Assembly: GCF_905115235.1 (NCBI RefSeq) | Contig: NC_051851.1 | Span: forward strand, 65,593,559 to 65,657,558 | Source of the DNA: Hermetia illucens | Lineage: Eukaryota > Arthropoda > Insecta > Diptera > Stratiomyidae | Direction of reading: 5' to 3' | DNA length: 64,000 nucleotides | Shown here: one piece after another, positions 12,690-25,500 of the stretch | Position numbering within the stretch: position 1 is the first letter of the stretch | Layout: each line of letters begins with the position of its first letter | Notes under the pieces: model-generated | Database searches by the model: none | The model's input: only the letters and a program-made list of their open reading frames with translations | What the model was told of the DNA's origin: nothing | Translations under genes and position numbers: made by a program

Positions 12690-14890
12690 TAGTGAAAGCA
12701 CTCCCTAGGCAAATATTACCCCAACCCTCGCTTAGAAACCAAAGAAACAAAAGATACCGCTAATTACCGGATATTCATTAAATGTCCCTGTTCTGCTAAG
12801 GTCCCTTACGGCAAAAAAGATAAAGACAACTTTCCAGAGGACAAGGGCGAATAAGACCCTCATTTTCGCCGAATCCATCGAGGATCACGGCAAAAGCTTT
12901 GCTCTTATCAAAGAGCAAGGCTTAAACGCCACAACGAACACCCCTCAATCCATGAGGACGCAGTCCCTCATTATTCGAGGACTACATCGGAAAACAGATG
13001 CTGCAGAAATTCTGGCGGAGCTCAAAGCTGAGCATCCGCAGCTTAAAATCCGATCTGTAGTCAACTTCCTGACAAATCAGGACAAAGCTCTACATAAGGA
13101 GAGTCCTTCCCTCCCAATGAAGTCTCAATCGGGATTTTTTATAGTGATCTTCGAGCCCTCTCAAGAGCCCAACGACGCCTTCAAGGTGAAATACATTCTA
13201 CACCAGAAGGTTACGTTAGAAAAAATAAGACCGTCGGGACAGATCCAATGTCTCAATTCCCAAATCAGCCGGCTGCATTCCGTGAATTGGTTGGAGCCCT
13301 CACCTCAACCAGCACGAATGAACAATGGCAATTCGCTACCACCAAACTTATTCTTAATTTATGGAGTTAAGTATCGTTACTTTTAACTCCGCGTCCCTTG
13401 CATCTCACACCCAAGTGTTGATCGACTCTCTGAAAGCAGACATTTATTGCGTTCCAGAGACCCATCTTAAAAGCGAGCATAACGTGAACTTCACCGGATA
13501 TAATACCATGCGGGACGATAATAACACCGGCTCCGCCCTATTAATCAAAAAAGATTATGAATTCGAGGAAGTCGCCATAGACAACCTGCAAGTGCAAATT
13601 TCACGAGCACGGAAATAAAATAAATGCGGAATATAAAGCATTACTCTCCCGGATTAACTGTCTTAGTACGCTAATCCGTGGTATGGTGGCGACCTTCCGT
13701 AGCAAGGAATTGACCCGCAAACTTGCAGACATTAAGCCTGGAGCTAATATGTTCCAAAATATCAACAGGCGAACGAGAAAATACAAAGCCCGCAACTTTG
13801 TTCTAACCAAAAACAATGAGTTTCTCCGAGGATAGACATTTTTACATTAGTGTTGGAAATGAGATTTCCGATCTCTTGACGGTTACTTCTGGGGTGCCGC
13901 AGGGATCCATTTCTGGTCCTAGTTTATACAACATTTTCACTGCTGGTGTCCCCTCCCCTGAGGTCGGTACAGAACTTATGCAGTATGCCGACGACACACT
14001 CGTCTACTCCTACAATTTTCGACCAGACAAGACAGTTAGCGATATAGAGGATTACTTGGTTGACCTCTGCTACTACTACCAAAGCAGGCTTATTAAAAGT
14101 AGCTCAACCAAGCCACAAGTTTGCATCTTCAGGAGGAAATCTAGATACTTAAGATCTAGATCCATCCACAGGAAGACTAAACGCCTGAAACTGAAAATCG
14201 GGAATACAATAGTAAGAGGGTCGAAATCGATCAAATATCTAGGAATCAATTTCAACGAATTCCTGAGATTTAATAATCATGTTAAACTCGCCATTGGCAA
14301 AGCAAATGGTGCATTGCGCAAGATCTACTTTCTTCTTCGCAAAAAAGTGGGTCTCAGCACCAAAACTAAGCTGATCCTATATAAGGCTCTCATCAGGCCC
14401 ATCATATGCTACGGAGCCCCCTCGTGGATCACTTGCTCTTCGAAAGCCATGGATAAATTCATGTGTTTCGAACGCCGTGTATTAGGACATTGCACTGGAT
14501 TGTCCTACAATTGGAAGACTAAGAAGTGCGGCAGGAACGCCGTAGTATACCGGCGAGCAAATATAGACCCCATTAGAGAATATATTCTCAACATTACGGA
14601 GCGGTTTTTCAATCAACTTGAAAACTATCCAAACCCAAAAATTATTATATGCGTGAGCAGGGCAAAACAATCCCACTAGTCACTTTCCTTAGGCCGTGCC
14701 AGATACTGAACTCTGATCTCAAACCAACAATCCTGTCCCTCTTCGGCACACCTTGCCTGGTAGGAGTGCCAAGAGACTAAGCACTATATGAATATTAAGT
14801 GCTATTGTATATAGTAGAATTAAGTATTTATGTAAGTAAATATTATATAAGTAGTAATAAGGTAGATGTAAGTAAGAAAAATAAAACCTT
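12690..14890 (+). mobile_element. Jockey-clade LINE, internally deleted
   Basis: The ORF1 part (about 12952-13380) has the gag-like segment SLIIRGLHRKTDAAEILAEL. ORF2 starts at 13361 with an endonuclease piece (TFNSASLASHTQVLIDSL, YCVPETHLKSE). It jumps to a linker (RINCLSTLIRGM) and then to a long RT frame (13816-14679) with SGVPQGSISGPSLYNIF, QYADDTLVYSYNF, KYLGINFNEFLRFNNHV and IRPIICYGAPSW. So YADD is intact but the endonuclease and early RT are lost. An A-rich end lies near 14880. It sits between the S-Lap genes. Confidence 0.85.
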
Positions 14891-15227
14891 CTCGCATCAT
14901 TAGTGTGGACGCTATTTTGAAAATAGGTTAAGTAATGTTTTAATAAAATACAAAGCCAAGGAACATTGTAAATTACAGTTTACATAATCGTCAAAAACTC
15001 ACGATTATGTACGCGGCATAAGGAAGAAAGGTAACAAAAGTAGATGGAGCTGACTCCACCCCGTGATGTAATACGTTACGGTGTTTCCAAAGTGCAGGAA
15101 GGAGTCGGGGGTTGTTTCCATGGGTAACAATTCCATACACTGGCGTAACCAAGCCAGTGCCTTTTGAAGACTTACATCCCCTAAAAAAGACATTGAATCG
15201 ATTTTAATAGGACTTATTTTCATATAA
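14891..15227. other. No gene recognised
   Basis: AT-rich sequence between the Jockey LINE and a SINE. A 20-bp match to the hairpin-ended repeat end (GACATTGAATCGATTTTAAT) lies near 15190. Confidence 0.4.
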
Positions 15228-15472
15228 ATAATAATAATAATAATCGTTGGCGCAAAAATCCATATTGGATTCATTCAAGACCGAAACGGTACACTACAGG
15301 ATTACAGTACCCTGTAGGAGGCAATGTTGTCAGCATTGCGCTCGTCCGAGATTTTTACCCTGATTTGACTCAGGTACTCATTCACAGCTGATTCGACTGG
15401 TATCCGACGTCAAATCACGATACAAATCTCACCGCCACCAGTGACATCTGAACCTCAATCTTCCGTACAACT
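15228..15472 (-). repeat. SINE copy, head eroded
   Basis: Starts on the plus strand with (AAT)n, then CGTTGGCGCAAAAATCC (complement of the tail), followed by most of the body; the tRNA head is diverged and shortened. Confidence 0.75.
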
Positions 15473-15605
15473 TCACATAAAACTTTAAAAAATATCAACT
15501 AGCGGATCGATTCACTTCAAATTTGCGTACATACTTATTAACTGTACAAATAATGCACTGACCACATTTTGAAACCAATAATAATTATTTGTCAATTCTA
15601 CGACT

Positions 15606-16033
15606 CTTTTTTAAGGTTTTTTGTAAATCAAAACTTTATTAAAATCGATTTACTGTCTGTCTGTTACACACATTTTTCTCGGCAACGGTATTAGCGATTG
15701 ACACTAAATTTGGTGATATCATTTTACGTCGAATTTAACCCCTTACATTCCCCGTGCACGCAAAACAGGAGCATACATTTTTTTTCAGCAAATATAGTCA
15801 TATCGGGTATCAAATCAAAGGTCTCGATTAGTACTTTCCGAAGCCAGTCTTAATTTTGATATTTGTTGAAAAGGTGAGAAGTGCGGGGGTCGAAATTGAT
15901 CGTTTCTTTAACGGACCCATTCTCGGAAACTACCCAAACCAAAAATCTGAAAAAAATCAAGAGGCTGCCACTATGTGGTCAAGGCTGTGAAATACCCTCC
16001 ATACCGATATCTGTTTAAATAAAGTTAATAATA
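15606..16033 (+). repeat. Hairpin-ended unclassified repeat, copy 1
   Basis: Starts TTTTTTAAGG, then a hairpin region and AAAATCGATTTACTGTCTGT, followed by TTTTCTCGGCAACGG. Ends GTTTAAATAAAGTTAATAATA. At least six copies in the window; the (TAA)n end suggests retroposition. Confidence 0.75.
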
Positions 16034-16063
16034 ATAATAGTATAAATTTACAATAAAGTAAAT

Positions 16064-16303
16064 CTTTTTCTTCAGCCTTTGTCCCGTTCACAAGCCGGGT
16101 CGGCTCGTCGTGATCGGCTTCGCCATTTGGCTCTATCGAATGCCTGATCTGGGTGCAATCTCGAGGCCTTCAAATCCCCATCCAGCGTATCAAGCCACCG
16201 TTGCTTAGGTCTGCCTTTTGGTCGTTTACCATCGACTTCGATGTTCAGACCAATCTTTGCAAGTGAATTCTCGTTTGCACGAATTGCGTGACCATACCAT
16301 CGA
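16064..16303 (-). mobile_element. RTE family B 3' end with 16-bp target duplication
   Basis: 240 bp on the minus strand encode WYGHAIRANENSLAKIGL, GKRPKGRPKQRWLDTLDGDL and AKWRSRSRRADPA, then a stop and a GAAGAAAAAG tail. TTACAATAAAGTAAAT lies at both 16048-16063 and 16304-16319, exactly at the ends. A clean 5'-truncated insertion. Confidence 0.9.
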
Positions 16304-16319
16304 TTACAATAAAGTAAAT

Positions 16320-16910
16320 AATAGTATATTATTATAATTTTAGTAATTGGCACCACGAAATTTTCGAGCAATGTAGGCTGCAATATAGATCATGATTCTA
16401 CTAGTTTGGTGGAAATCCCACTATTACTAACAAAGTTATAATAAGTCAAAATTGTCGCTTCTTTCCAAATTCAAGACTTTGACTATCAATATCACGCGAA
16501 AGTGGATATTCACGCATAATATGTGCATTTATTACGTGCTACGTACTAATGGGACAAATGCCCACTCAAATGTCTTTATAAAAGAAATACACAAAACCTT
16601 TCATATCTAAAGCATCCAGCTTCCAGTTTCCCGACATGTTTAATTAAGCAAGCCGGAATCCCGGAAGCAGGATGTTTCTGGAATAAAGGTGTTGCCTTCA
16701 CATTGTGTGAGGAACTATCTATACACAATTTTCTATTCATACATAACTAAAACCCTCTTCACGAATTTTATATTCATCCTAAACAAACAAACACTGCTTG
16801 TTACCGCATACTGATTCACACATACAATAGTGATAAAAAAAGCCGAAAGCATTTTTTTTTAAATCTATGGTTCCGTGGTGTTTTTTAGCAAGAAGTGTAA
16901 ACTAACGGAC
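16320..16910. other. No gene recognised
   Basis: AT-rich intergenic sequence between repeats; nothing identified. Confidence 0.4.
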
Positions 16911-17085
16911 CTTTTTAAGATTTTGTGTAAAACAAAACCTTATTAAAATCTGTCACTGTCTCTCTGTCTGCTGTGACATGCACTTTTCTCGAAAACGGCT
17001 ACACCGATTCAAAGCAAGTTTGGTGGACATATGGGAACTATGAAATCCCATGCACACAGAGAGTGACATAAATTCACATAAACTT
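16911..17085 (+). repeat. Hairpin-ended repeat, copy 2 (5' part)
   Basis: AAGATTTTGTGTAAAACAAA followed by ACCTTATTAAAATC, then TCTCGAAAACGGCTACACCG. The AAGGTTTTGT/ACAAAACCTT arms pair. The 3' half is missing. Confidence 0.75.
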
Positions 17086-17519
17086 AATAATAGCATATTA
17101 CCAACTTTTTAAAGTTGATCGGAAAATTCCGGTCATAGCGGACAGTATCAACAACAGCAAGACGATTCGGATCAAACACCAACCCTTTCGCTCGCTAGTC
17201 TTCCTTGAAAGTCCATTATTAGACTGACGCGCTAAACTCTGTTTTTTTAATAATTCGCCCAAAATTCTATTACTGATGATTCCCTGCACCTAATTTTGTT
17301 AGATGTAGCAACATTTGACCTTTCGAAATTACCTTTTCTACTTATCTCGTCAATTGATCAGACAATACTGATCAAATTAGTGAAACTTTTGCTCTGTAAT
17401 GCCAATCAACCCAAACAAATTACACACAGGCCGTTAAACAGCATTTGTTATTGAAAGGCACCTCGAAACTACTTATTTGCAAAAGAAAAAAAATTTGATT
17501 GCTACTATATATATGAACA

Positions 17520-18020
17520 CATCCACCTTCCATAACTTTGTCAAAAATAGTCAGATTTTCTTCACGTGCCAAACTTTTTCTAGGATTAACATACATTTAA
17601 GGGGGGGAGGGGGTTTTAACGTAAATTTCCAAAATGCCTTTATTAACTTTATTTGAGCGGATATCGGAATGGGATTTCAGGGCCTAAATTTCGTAAAGAC
17701 GCACCATTTTGATTTTTTTCAAATTTTCGGATAGATAGGTTCTAATAACGGGACATGTTTCCCTTTTCGGACCCCTCATTTTGGGGCCTCACTCCCCTAT
17801 TTCTAACCCAAAATCAGAAGTAAGACAGATTTTGAATAACACCAATCTAACTCTTTGATTTAGTACCACATGCTTCTTGACCTTTGACCCTTAAACGCAA
17901 CGCTAAATGGCGCCACTCGATGCCTGTAGAAGGACTCACAAACAATACGTTCTCACCAAATTTTGTGATAATAGCTTCGGCCGCTTCCGAGTAAAGATAG
18001 ACAGATAGAATGCTTGTAAA
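17520..18020 (-). repeat. Hairpin-ended repeat, copy 3
   Basis: Reverse orientation: TTTATTAACTTTATTTGAGC (complement of the copy 1 end) is followed by body sequence including CACTCGATGCCTGTAGAAGG and TTCCGAGTAAAGATAGACAG. The terminal hairpin is lost. Confidence 0.65.
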
Positions 18021-18130
18021 GCAGCACGAAGCGTTACCCTTTCCCATTTCAATTAAGACATAATAACCATAAATTCATTTGCCGAATCCATTTTAGTTTG
18101 TTTACAACAATCTGCTGATTTTGTCAACAG

Positions 18131-18422
18131 ATAATAATATAATCGTTGGCGTAACAATCCATATTGGATCAAAGCCTTGGAGCGTGTTAGAGCACTTCAA
18201 TCAAGACCGTAACAGTACACTAAAGGATTACAGTACCCTATAGGAGACAATGTGGTCGGCATTGCGCTCGCCCGAGATTATTACCCTGATACTCATTCAC
18301 ACCTGAGTCGACTAGTATCCGAAATCCGAAATCACGATATAAATTCCACTGTCACCAGTGAGATTTGAACCACGACGTCCTGTACGACAGACCTGTGCTC
18401 TAACCGCTCAGCTATCCGGACA
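18131..18422 (-). repeat. SINE copy, near full length
   Basis: Contains (AAT)n-CGTTGGCGTAACAATCC, the full body and the tRNA-like head ending at CAGCTATCCGGACA (A-box side), with small internal deletions. Confidence 0.8.
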
Positions 18423-18696
18423 CTATTTTAGTTATTTTCAAACAAGATTTGATATGGTTTTTTTTCTACATTTTTCGGGATTCGTCATTTTTGAGAGCCT
18501 CATATTATGTTTTCTATGTTTCGATCCTTCATCCGACCTACTTTGCATCCAACGTCAAAGCGAAGACCTGTTTTGTAAAGTATTCTTTCCTTTTGTTAAA
18601 TATCAACATATATAAGTTTGCAAATAAGAGTTCATGCACTTTTTTTATGTGGTGCATTGGCACGTATTTGCAGACCTCTGGTGCATTCACGTCTAG

Positions 18697-18780
18697 GCCG
18701 GATAGCCAGGACGGCGCAAAACCGGTATGTCTAGAGTTCCTTATTAAAGCAGGCGTAGACCTGATAGATAATAATAAGTA
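18697..18780 (+). mobile_element. RTE family A 3' tail fragment
   Basis: GCGCAAAACCGGTATGTCTA and the following CTTATTAAAGCAGGCGTAGA match the last coding part of family A, ending in GATAATAATAA. Confidence 0.7.
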
Positions 18781-19511
18781 GAACTCCAAATGTACACCGT
18801 CCGAACAAATGGAGGGTCAGGATAAAAGGCATATCGCCAGAAGTGACAAATGTGGATTATTGGTTTTGTGTGAGCAGAAATAATCGATATAGATATGTGT
18901 CCAGCTAAACACTCTGCTACTAATAAAGATCCGAACACCCCTTTAGGGCGAGCAGGAATTGCATCCTAAATCAAGTGGCACGTCGACAAGCCTTTCGAAT
19001 TCCTTGCCAAGATAGCGACTTGCTCAAAGCTTTAATAACCTTCCCGTTAGCGTATAAATGATTCTGCCTTCATTACTCGAATGAATGGAACTCGACGATT
19101 TAATTTCTTAAAAGATAACATGAAAACTACTTCCCTAAATTGAAGCCCAACTACAAATACATACCCACAGATCCAGATCTTGTTTACCAACTGAAACGAA
19201 AACACTGTTCGTGTAGAATTTTAATCTAGTGCCTTTATCGAATAATCCCAAGCTCAAAATTGTCACTACAGAACTACATCTATAAGTGAATAAGCATATC
19301 GAGAATTTTATTTAGTTAAGTCTTTGAAAGTTTCCGAATTAAATTTAAATTTCAGTTAGTGTGTAAATTGTGATTGAATTGATTATCTTACTAAATTCTA
19401 CAAAGAGTATGTCTCCTCTTAATAAATTTTCTACTCAATGTTACAATCTGAAACTATAATACATGGTTTCTGCTCCCTGTTTAGGTCAACCGTTGATTCC
19501 CCTTCATTGTA

Positions 19512-22500
19512 ATGGCGTTGAGAACAATACGATATTGTGTATTGAAATTTAATCCGAATGGATCTCGCTTATATTCCGCTTTGGGGAAAATACCAACAAC
19601 TTTTGCAATAGGAACTCCCAAAAATGCGACAAAACCTGATAACAGCAAACTCGACGAGCAAGATGGTAGGCAATGTTCGGATCCAAACCTTAGAGGACTT
19701 GTGCTTGGCGTGTACAGCATGGAGGACAATAAACTTGATCCTGGAATTCTTACCCCAATCGCTTACAAATATAATAAGGTGAGATGAACATCTAACCTTT
19801 CAATGCTTTCAAAGTTTTATGTTTTATCACATACACCCTTCCCAACAAAACATTATGGGCTTAGGTACTGATTTTGTAATTAATACTTATTGAAAGCTAG
19901 TATTCCCTCTCTTACGAAAGTAAAGGTCATTGGAAAAGGTTTCCTTATGTGAATTATGTAAGGAAAAAGTATTTCCGGTCGTCTTCAGGGAGCTGAGATT
20001 ATGTACCTCTGTGTAAGTAATGCTCTTACATAGAAAACTGCCCAACATTACCCCTGGAGATGGAAAGATGCTATCTTATGCTAGTTCTGAAGAAAGAGAT
20101 ATTGAACGTGGCATCATATACCATTAATTTCTATCTAAGAAGAAAATTGTTGCTAGATATATATCTATCAAAAAGTTTTGATTTATTTAAGAAAATGGTC
20201 TCTTTTAGCTTGTTCGAAGCGACGTGATTATTAGGGCTGTAAAATAACCCTAGCTCAAATTTGCTAGAATATCTTCAGATCGATTTCAATCTCATAAGAA
20301 ACAGGCTTATGGCAGAACTAGCAATTATAAAGAAGTTATCTGGGTGCTTGGTTATTCCTGGACTCTAGTTCTGTATTTTTCATGCCTAGTAAGAACTAAT
20401 GAATTTCTAGTGAGGTATCCTGTCGGCAAGGCCATGCGTTCTTCTATGCGTGCCAGGGTCGGGAATAATTACAAACAAAATATATGGTTGCCAATTCATC
20501 CCTTTGTAGTTTATAGCACGTCATCCGCACCCATGCGCCATGGTTCACGGTTAGCTGAAATGCCCTTCAGCTCCCCGCACGACTTCCTGACATCCGTGCA
20601 CCCCTCTACTGTTCCGTGCCAAGTGCCCGTGGGATACAACCTACTTGTTCGTCATCTTGGGAGAGCGGATTCCACTACATGGAGTAGCCCGCAATGCAAT
20701 TGTTGCGTCATCTTAGTGGGCCACTTTCGCCTTCCAATCACAGTGCATAGGAGGGAAGGCCTGTGCGCCGACAAAATTCTTCATTTGAGATAGCTGGCTG
20801 ATAAAGCGTACTGCGATGATGTGGCACATACAGGTGTTGGCCAAGGTTTAAAGCTTTTGTGTAACATTGGGGTTCACTTTCAGTGTGCTACTCCCATTTA
20901 GCAACATTGAAAGAACAGTAGCAGAAAGCAGTCTCAACTTGATCTTGGTGTTGAGATAACTGCATTTCCAGATTTTAGACAAGGCAGCAAAACGGGAACT
21001 AGCGCTGTTAATGCGTCGAGCAACATCCAGGTCGGTGCCTTGCTTCCTAGATACACAAAGTGCTACCCATTACCAATGCGCTGCCTTTTCACATTATCGA
21101 GAGTTTTCTCGAAATCGATGAGAAACCGGTGAAGCGAAGATATAACCTCCGCGCACTGTTCCAAAATAATCTGTAAGGTGTTGATGTGGTTAATACAGAA
21201 GAATCCGGAGATTTTTCTTATGAGTTCCAGGTTTATTTTAACTATTATCATTGCAACGCCAGGGAGCACGTCCATGTGTTCTGCGGCATCTTCCATTTCC
21301 CTAACCAATGCAATAGCAAATTTACTTTTGCCGTGGCCCACACTACATTCAATTTCTCGCGATTTCACTCGGTATCGGATTTCGAACGCGCCACGTCCAC
21401 CATTACTCGCAACGGTCAATAGAGCTTCCAACCCCCTCCGTTCGTCAATCCCTTTCGCGATTCTGCAGTTAGCCGGATCTAATGACGCCTCTTCGAGAAG
21501 TGACCGACGACCTGCGAAGTACCCCAGAAGAGAGCATTTTTGATGGCAGCCCAATGCTCATTAATATTCTCAGGCGGGTTACTCTGTATATCTGCCATCC
21601 CATCAGTCAGATAGCTCTCTCACTGTATAGAAACAGATAGATCATGCAAGCGATGCTGAGTTTTGGGGCTCGCAATACGCAAGCGAACGTAAGCAAATAT
21701 CACATGGTGATCATTTTCAAGGGCGAAGCAATCCGACCTTGATTTGCATCTGCTAGCACTCGAGTTTCCAGAGTGCAAATGCACTCTATGGACGTACTCT
21801 TCAGAGCCCCACCATCTTACTTCAGTTAGGCCCAGAATGCCAAGCTTATTTCGTTGGAATTTCCGCTTAACTTTAAAAAATCGAACATTCTAAGCACCTT
21901 CGCTACTGTTGTCGGGAAGTGTGCGCACATTTCAAAAACTAATCATAGTCAGTTTTCGATAGCTAAGGGTTGAAACCATAATATCAGCCTCTATCCGAGG
22001 CGTTGCTGACGTTTCGGGAATAATAAAGTCTCAAAATTTGCAGGTTACTAGCCCTTTTTCCTTCTTCCTTTCCTTTTAGTCGCCTCTTACAACAAACAGG
22101 GAAGACTCTTGCTCATATTTTATGGACACGAATATGAATAATATTAGTTAAGAAGAAAACAAGGTGTAGAAAAAATCCTCAAACCAGAGACACGTTGGCT
22201 GCAAGGAGGATTTATGGCAATTTATTTGCTATTGCTGCCTTTTTCAGCTTAAATAACAAGTACAAGTATTCATCAAAGGAATTTATATTGGTGTGTGGGT
22301 TATGATTTATAGCTTTGAACAATTCGACGGCTATAATCTATTACTTTAAATAAAATTAGGGGAAAAACAGGAACACTAGGCAAAGAAATTAAAACTTAAA
22401 CTAAACCTACCAAATTATAAGACCTCACCGGGATTTACCTTCTGCCCTTCACGGAAAATTCCGCCCTTTTGTGTACGTTTTCTATAGGTAATTCCACTCC

Positions 22501-25500
22501 TATTGGTGTAGCCAAGCTCAGATTCTCATTCCCAAGAAACTTCACCGTGCTGTCAACTGCCAGCAGCAGGGCCGGTGTACGGTATTCGGTCTGCATGGAT
22601 CCATTTCCACATACTGTTACTAGGCCAGTTGCTTCCATATTACCAGCACCTTTCCTTAGTAAAGGTAGAAGAGACGATTCTCGTCAGATTTATAATTGCT
22701 CTCATTATGGAAATTGTAGTACTTTCATTTCGAGTTCACCGCGCCTAAGAGCAAGTCTTCCACTAAGCGGAGGGAAGGCCTTCCATAGATTTCTCCGTAG
22801 GGCAACATGAATCTCGTAAGGCCTCCAAATTCGTGCCTCGGCTGCAACTTGAGTACTCGATCGTGGTGTCATCTTCTCACGGAGACATCTTCTCAGTTTA
22901 CTGTGACTAACATATCCTGAAAGGTATTCACTTTCTTTAGGTAACGTCGTTTTATTCGCAGAAGCGTGAGAACAACGCATACAAGAAAAGTTTAAAGAGA
23001 AATGTCTCGGCAGATGCCGGATTTTACCCAATACTAGCACTAAGTGCCAAGCATTTAGGCTCGGACGATCCTACCTACTTAAAAACTAAAGGGACGCTGG
23101 TGGTGGTGGCCGGTGGTAGGTCAGTGGGAGAATCCGGCGAGTACTCCCCGCAACATCGAGCACGTATGCAGAATGGTGTACTTCTGCATGGTTTGAACCA
23201 GACTGTGCGAAAGTTCCAGGACATCAAGGGAAGCCGTCAGGGATTTAGGTACAATACCTGTAGCTGACAATATTATGGGAACTACAACCAGCCGGTCGAG
23301 ATGCCAAATTTATTTGATTTCCCGAGCCAATGGCTCATAGTTCACCTTCTTCTCCACGTATTTCCGTTCAATGTTGCTGTTATTGAGGATAGCAACATCA
23401 ATAATATACGCGGAGCGATCCGTCTTGTCAACTAACAGTACGTCAGGCTTGTTGTGTGCGGTATGGCGATCAGTCAGAACTTGCCGGTCCCAATACATGC
23501 TGTAAGCAGAACTATCAAGTACTGCTTGCGGCTTATATCGGTAAACCGGACATGTTCCCGTGATCAGCCCATGCTTATATGCTTATATTTCCGAGTTATG
23601 ATATCACAATCTCGGCAGATGCCGGATTTTACCTAATACTAGCACTAAGTGCCAAGCATTTAGGCTCGGACGATCCTACCTATTTAAAAACTAAAGGGAC
23701 TCTGGTGGTGGTGGTAGGTTAATGGGAGAATCCGTCGAGAACTCCCCGCAACATCGAGCACGTATGCAGAATGGAGTACTTCTGCATGGTTTGAACCAGA
23801 CTGTGTGAGAGTATATCAAGGAAGTCGTTAGGGATTTAGGTACAATACCTGTAGCTGACAATATTATGGGAACTACAACCACCCGCTCGAGACGCCAAAT
23901 TTCTTTGATTTCCCGAGCCAATGGCTCATAGTTCAGCTTCTTCTCCACGTATTTCCGTTCAATGTTGCTTTTATGGGGGATAGCAACATCAATAATAAAC
24001 GCTCAGCGACCCGTCTTGTCAACTACGTCAGGCTTGTTGTATAGAGTATGGCGATCAGTCAGAACTTCCCGGTCCCAATAGATGCTGTAAGCAGAACTAT
24101 CAAGTACTACTTGCGGCTCATATCGGTAAACCGGACATGTTCCCGTGATGCTTGTATGCAAGGTTTTGATGGATAACCTTACATACAGCATTATGCCTGG
24201 TGATGTATTGCACCGGTCCCATAACAGTACAGCCAGAAATGAGATGGTCCAAAGTCTCTAACGCCAAACCACACATTCTGCACTGGTCGTTCTCCACCCG
24301 TTCTTTCATGATGAGCTTTTTATAAGCTCGGGTGGCGACCACGCCATCCTGAATGGCACACATGAACCCCTCCGTCTCGGCAAAGAGCTCCCCAGCACAC
24401 AGCCATCTGTTCGACAGATGCAAATCGACAAATAGCTACCAAAGACAATTCACGTGTTTACCGTGCATTGCCTTCGACTTCCATTGATCGATCCGCTCTT
24501 GGTCCGAGTTCACCCCACTCAGAGGATTGAAAGATCGATCCTTCAAGTTAAGTGGAGTCAGTCCACAGTCTGCCTTACAGACAGCCGCATGCAAGGGACT
24601 GGCCTGCTCTTTGCTGTAAAAATAAGCGCGCAGCGAGTCGACTTGGCGATGATGTTGTGCCGCCACGTCAACCACGCCCCTACCTCCGATGTCACGAGGC
24701 AGGTTCATCCGCTCCACGGCAGACTTTGGATGATGCATTCGGAATTTGGACATAGTTGTCCGTATCCGCCGCTGGACGATTTCCAGATCGGTCTTCGTCC
24801 ACGGCAATATTCCGAATGCATAAGCCAGTGAAGGGATAGCGAATACATTCAACGCGCTTATTTTATTCTTCCCCGAGAGATGCGATTTCAGCACCAGCTT
24901 TACACGTCGCAGGAATTCGGACAGCAGAGCTTCCTTCAGATCACCAACTCAGTTGTCAGTTCGCACTTAGCACGTAGGCCATACTTTATTGCAAAACCAT
25001 GCCCTCTAGCATCATTCAGTAGCCATGAAAGGGGGTTCAGTGCCATACAAAACCAAAGGGGACTCAACGAATCCCCTTGGAAGATAACCCTCGGTATACG
25101 CATGGGCTCTGTATTAGCACCCTCAGATATACGCACCAAAAAGTTGGTATGCCACCCTTCCGCTGGTAAATTTCTTATACCAGAAATTCTGCACCCGATC
25201 CAGACCTGGGCCCCTCCAGTTCTTCGAGGTGTTTATGGCTCGTCGAACTTCCTCTTCGGTAACATCCGCAAAATTCATGCCAGGTATATTGGCATGGCGG
25301 GTGCCTTCGGCGGTGATCCACTCAGCATGCTAGGCGGGTAACCCCCAAAGTCCACCCCAATACTCTTTCGCTTCCGTCACCGAGAACTGTATTGTCTGGG
25401 CACTCTGTTGGGATTCGTTGAGAGATCTGAAAAAGCTCCGCTGGTTCCTCGCGTATGTTGCATTCTGGACACGTCTGGAATAACTTTCGCCATACCGTCG

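Larger units (their letters stand above)
11783..19511. other. Divergent intergenic region between the S-Lap genes
   Basis: The two S-Lap genes are transcribed away from each other across 7.7 kb, so both promoters should lie here. Most of it is repeats: a Jockey LINE, SINEs, hairpin-ended repeats and RTE tails. About 900 bp next to gene A (11783-12690) and 730 bp next to gene B (18781-19511) are AT-rich with no element I recognise, and are the best places for the promoters. I could not pick out a defined core promoter. Confidence 0.5.

Noticed and set aside
20344-20793. 149-codon plus frame
   Set aside because: Antisense to the family C LINE 3' part; no domain.
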